Assembly (NCBI GenBank): GCA_001603415.1
Contig: LUYY01000005.1
Location: forward strand, 1-15,303
Length of the DNA: 15,303 nt
Reading direction: 5' to 3'
Source of the DNA: Bacteroidales bacterium Bact_07
GTDB lineage: Bacteria; Bacteroidota; Bacteroidia; Bacteroidales; Tenuifilaceae
Positions 15,278 through 15,303 of the stretch are shown piece after piece; positions within the stretch are counted from its first letter, which is position 1; each line of letters opens with the position of its first letter. The notes under the pieces were generated by a model that was given only the letters and a program-made list of their open reading frames with translations, did not search any database and was not told where the DNA came from. Position numbers and translations under genes: made by a program.

Positions 15278-15303
15278 TTATCAAGATAAATGAAAATTCA
15301 TTT

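Noticed and set aside
15288..15303. Inverted repeat AAATGAA-AA-TTCATTT at the right edge
   Set aside because: It is short, AT-rich and cut by the window end; it probably reflects the A-rich start of the next gene rather than an operator.
1..15303. Mobile elements, CRISPR arrays, phage or defence genes
   Set aside because: I saw no transposase, integrase, terminal inverted repeats, regular spaced repeats or defence domains. All long frames resolve to envelope or housekeeping genes with uniform composition.

Overview
The window looks like a chromosomal segment of a Bacteroidota bacterium, most likely Bacteroidales or a close relative. The main reasons are a complete SprA/Sov gene, which belongs to the type IX secretion system (T9SS) restricted to this phylum, the TAnnTTTG-type -7 promoter boxes with no clear Shine-Dalgarno sequences, and an ExbB / small membrane protein / ExbD / ExbD gene block of a kind I associate with Bacteroidota. 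Base composition is moderate and even throughout. I see no insertion sequence, phage gene, CRISPR array or other sign of recent transfer. Genus-level assignment is not possible from the sequence alone.

Layout. (1) Positions 1-7801, plus strand: the 3' part of ruvA (Holliday junction branch migration) is followed after 10 bases by sprA, a 2454-residue outer-membrane translocon gene filling almost half the window. (2) 7802-8335: gcvH (glycine cleavage H protein) with its own promoter, closed by a strong hairpin terminator that also lies at the end of the convergent thiL gene. (3) 8336-9382, minus strand: thiL (thiamine-monophosphate kinase). (4) 9383-9479: a short divergent promoter region with a -7 box on each strand. 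(5) 9480-12570, plus strand: a tight operon of an M23-family cell-wall peptidase, a TatD-family metallo-hydrolase and a type I L-asparaginase, with a 3-base gap and a 14-base overlap. (6) 12648-12735: tRNA-Ser(GGA). (7) 12812-15133: an energy-transduction operon of ExbB with a cleavable signal peptide, a four-helix membrane protein of unknown role, and two different ExbD proteins. It is closed by a textbook terminator at 15158-15184. A possible promoter for the next gene sits at the right edge.

How the genes relate. SprA and the ExbB/ExbD block both serve the cell envelope: SprA carries T9SS substrates across the outer membrane, and ExbB/ExbD converts proton-motive force at the inner membrane. 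The M23 protein acts on, or binds near, the peptidoglycan between them. The other genes are housekeeping. I do not see a clearly new system. The points most worth a second look are the four-helix protein between exbB and exbD, the metal-ligand substitution (HxH to HxD) in the M23 protein, the roughly 90-residue charged insert in SprA, and the regularly spaced TTTGAAC repeats around the gcvH promoter.
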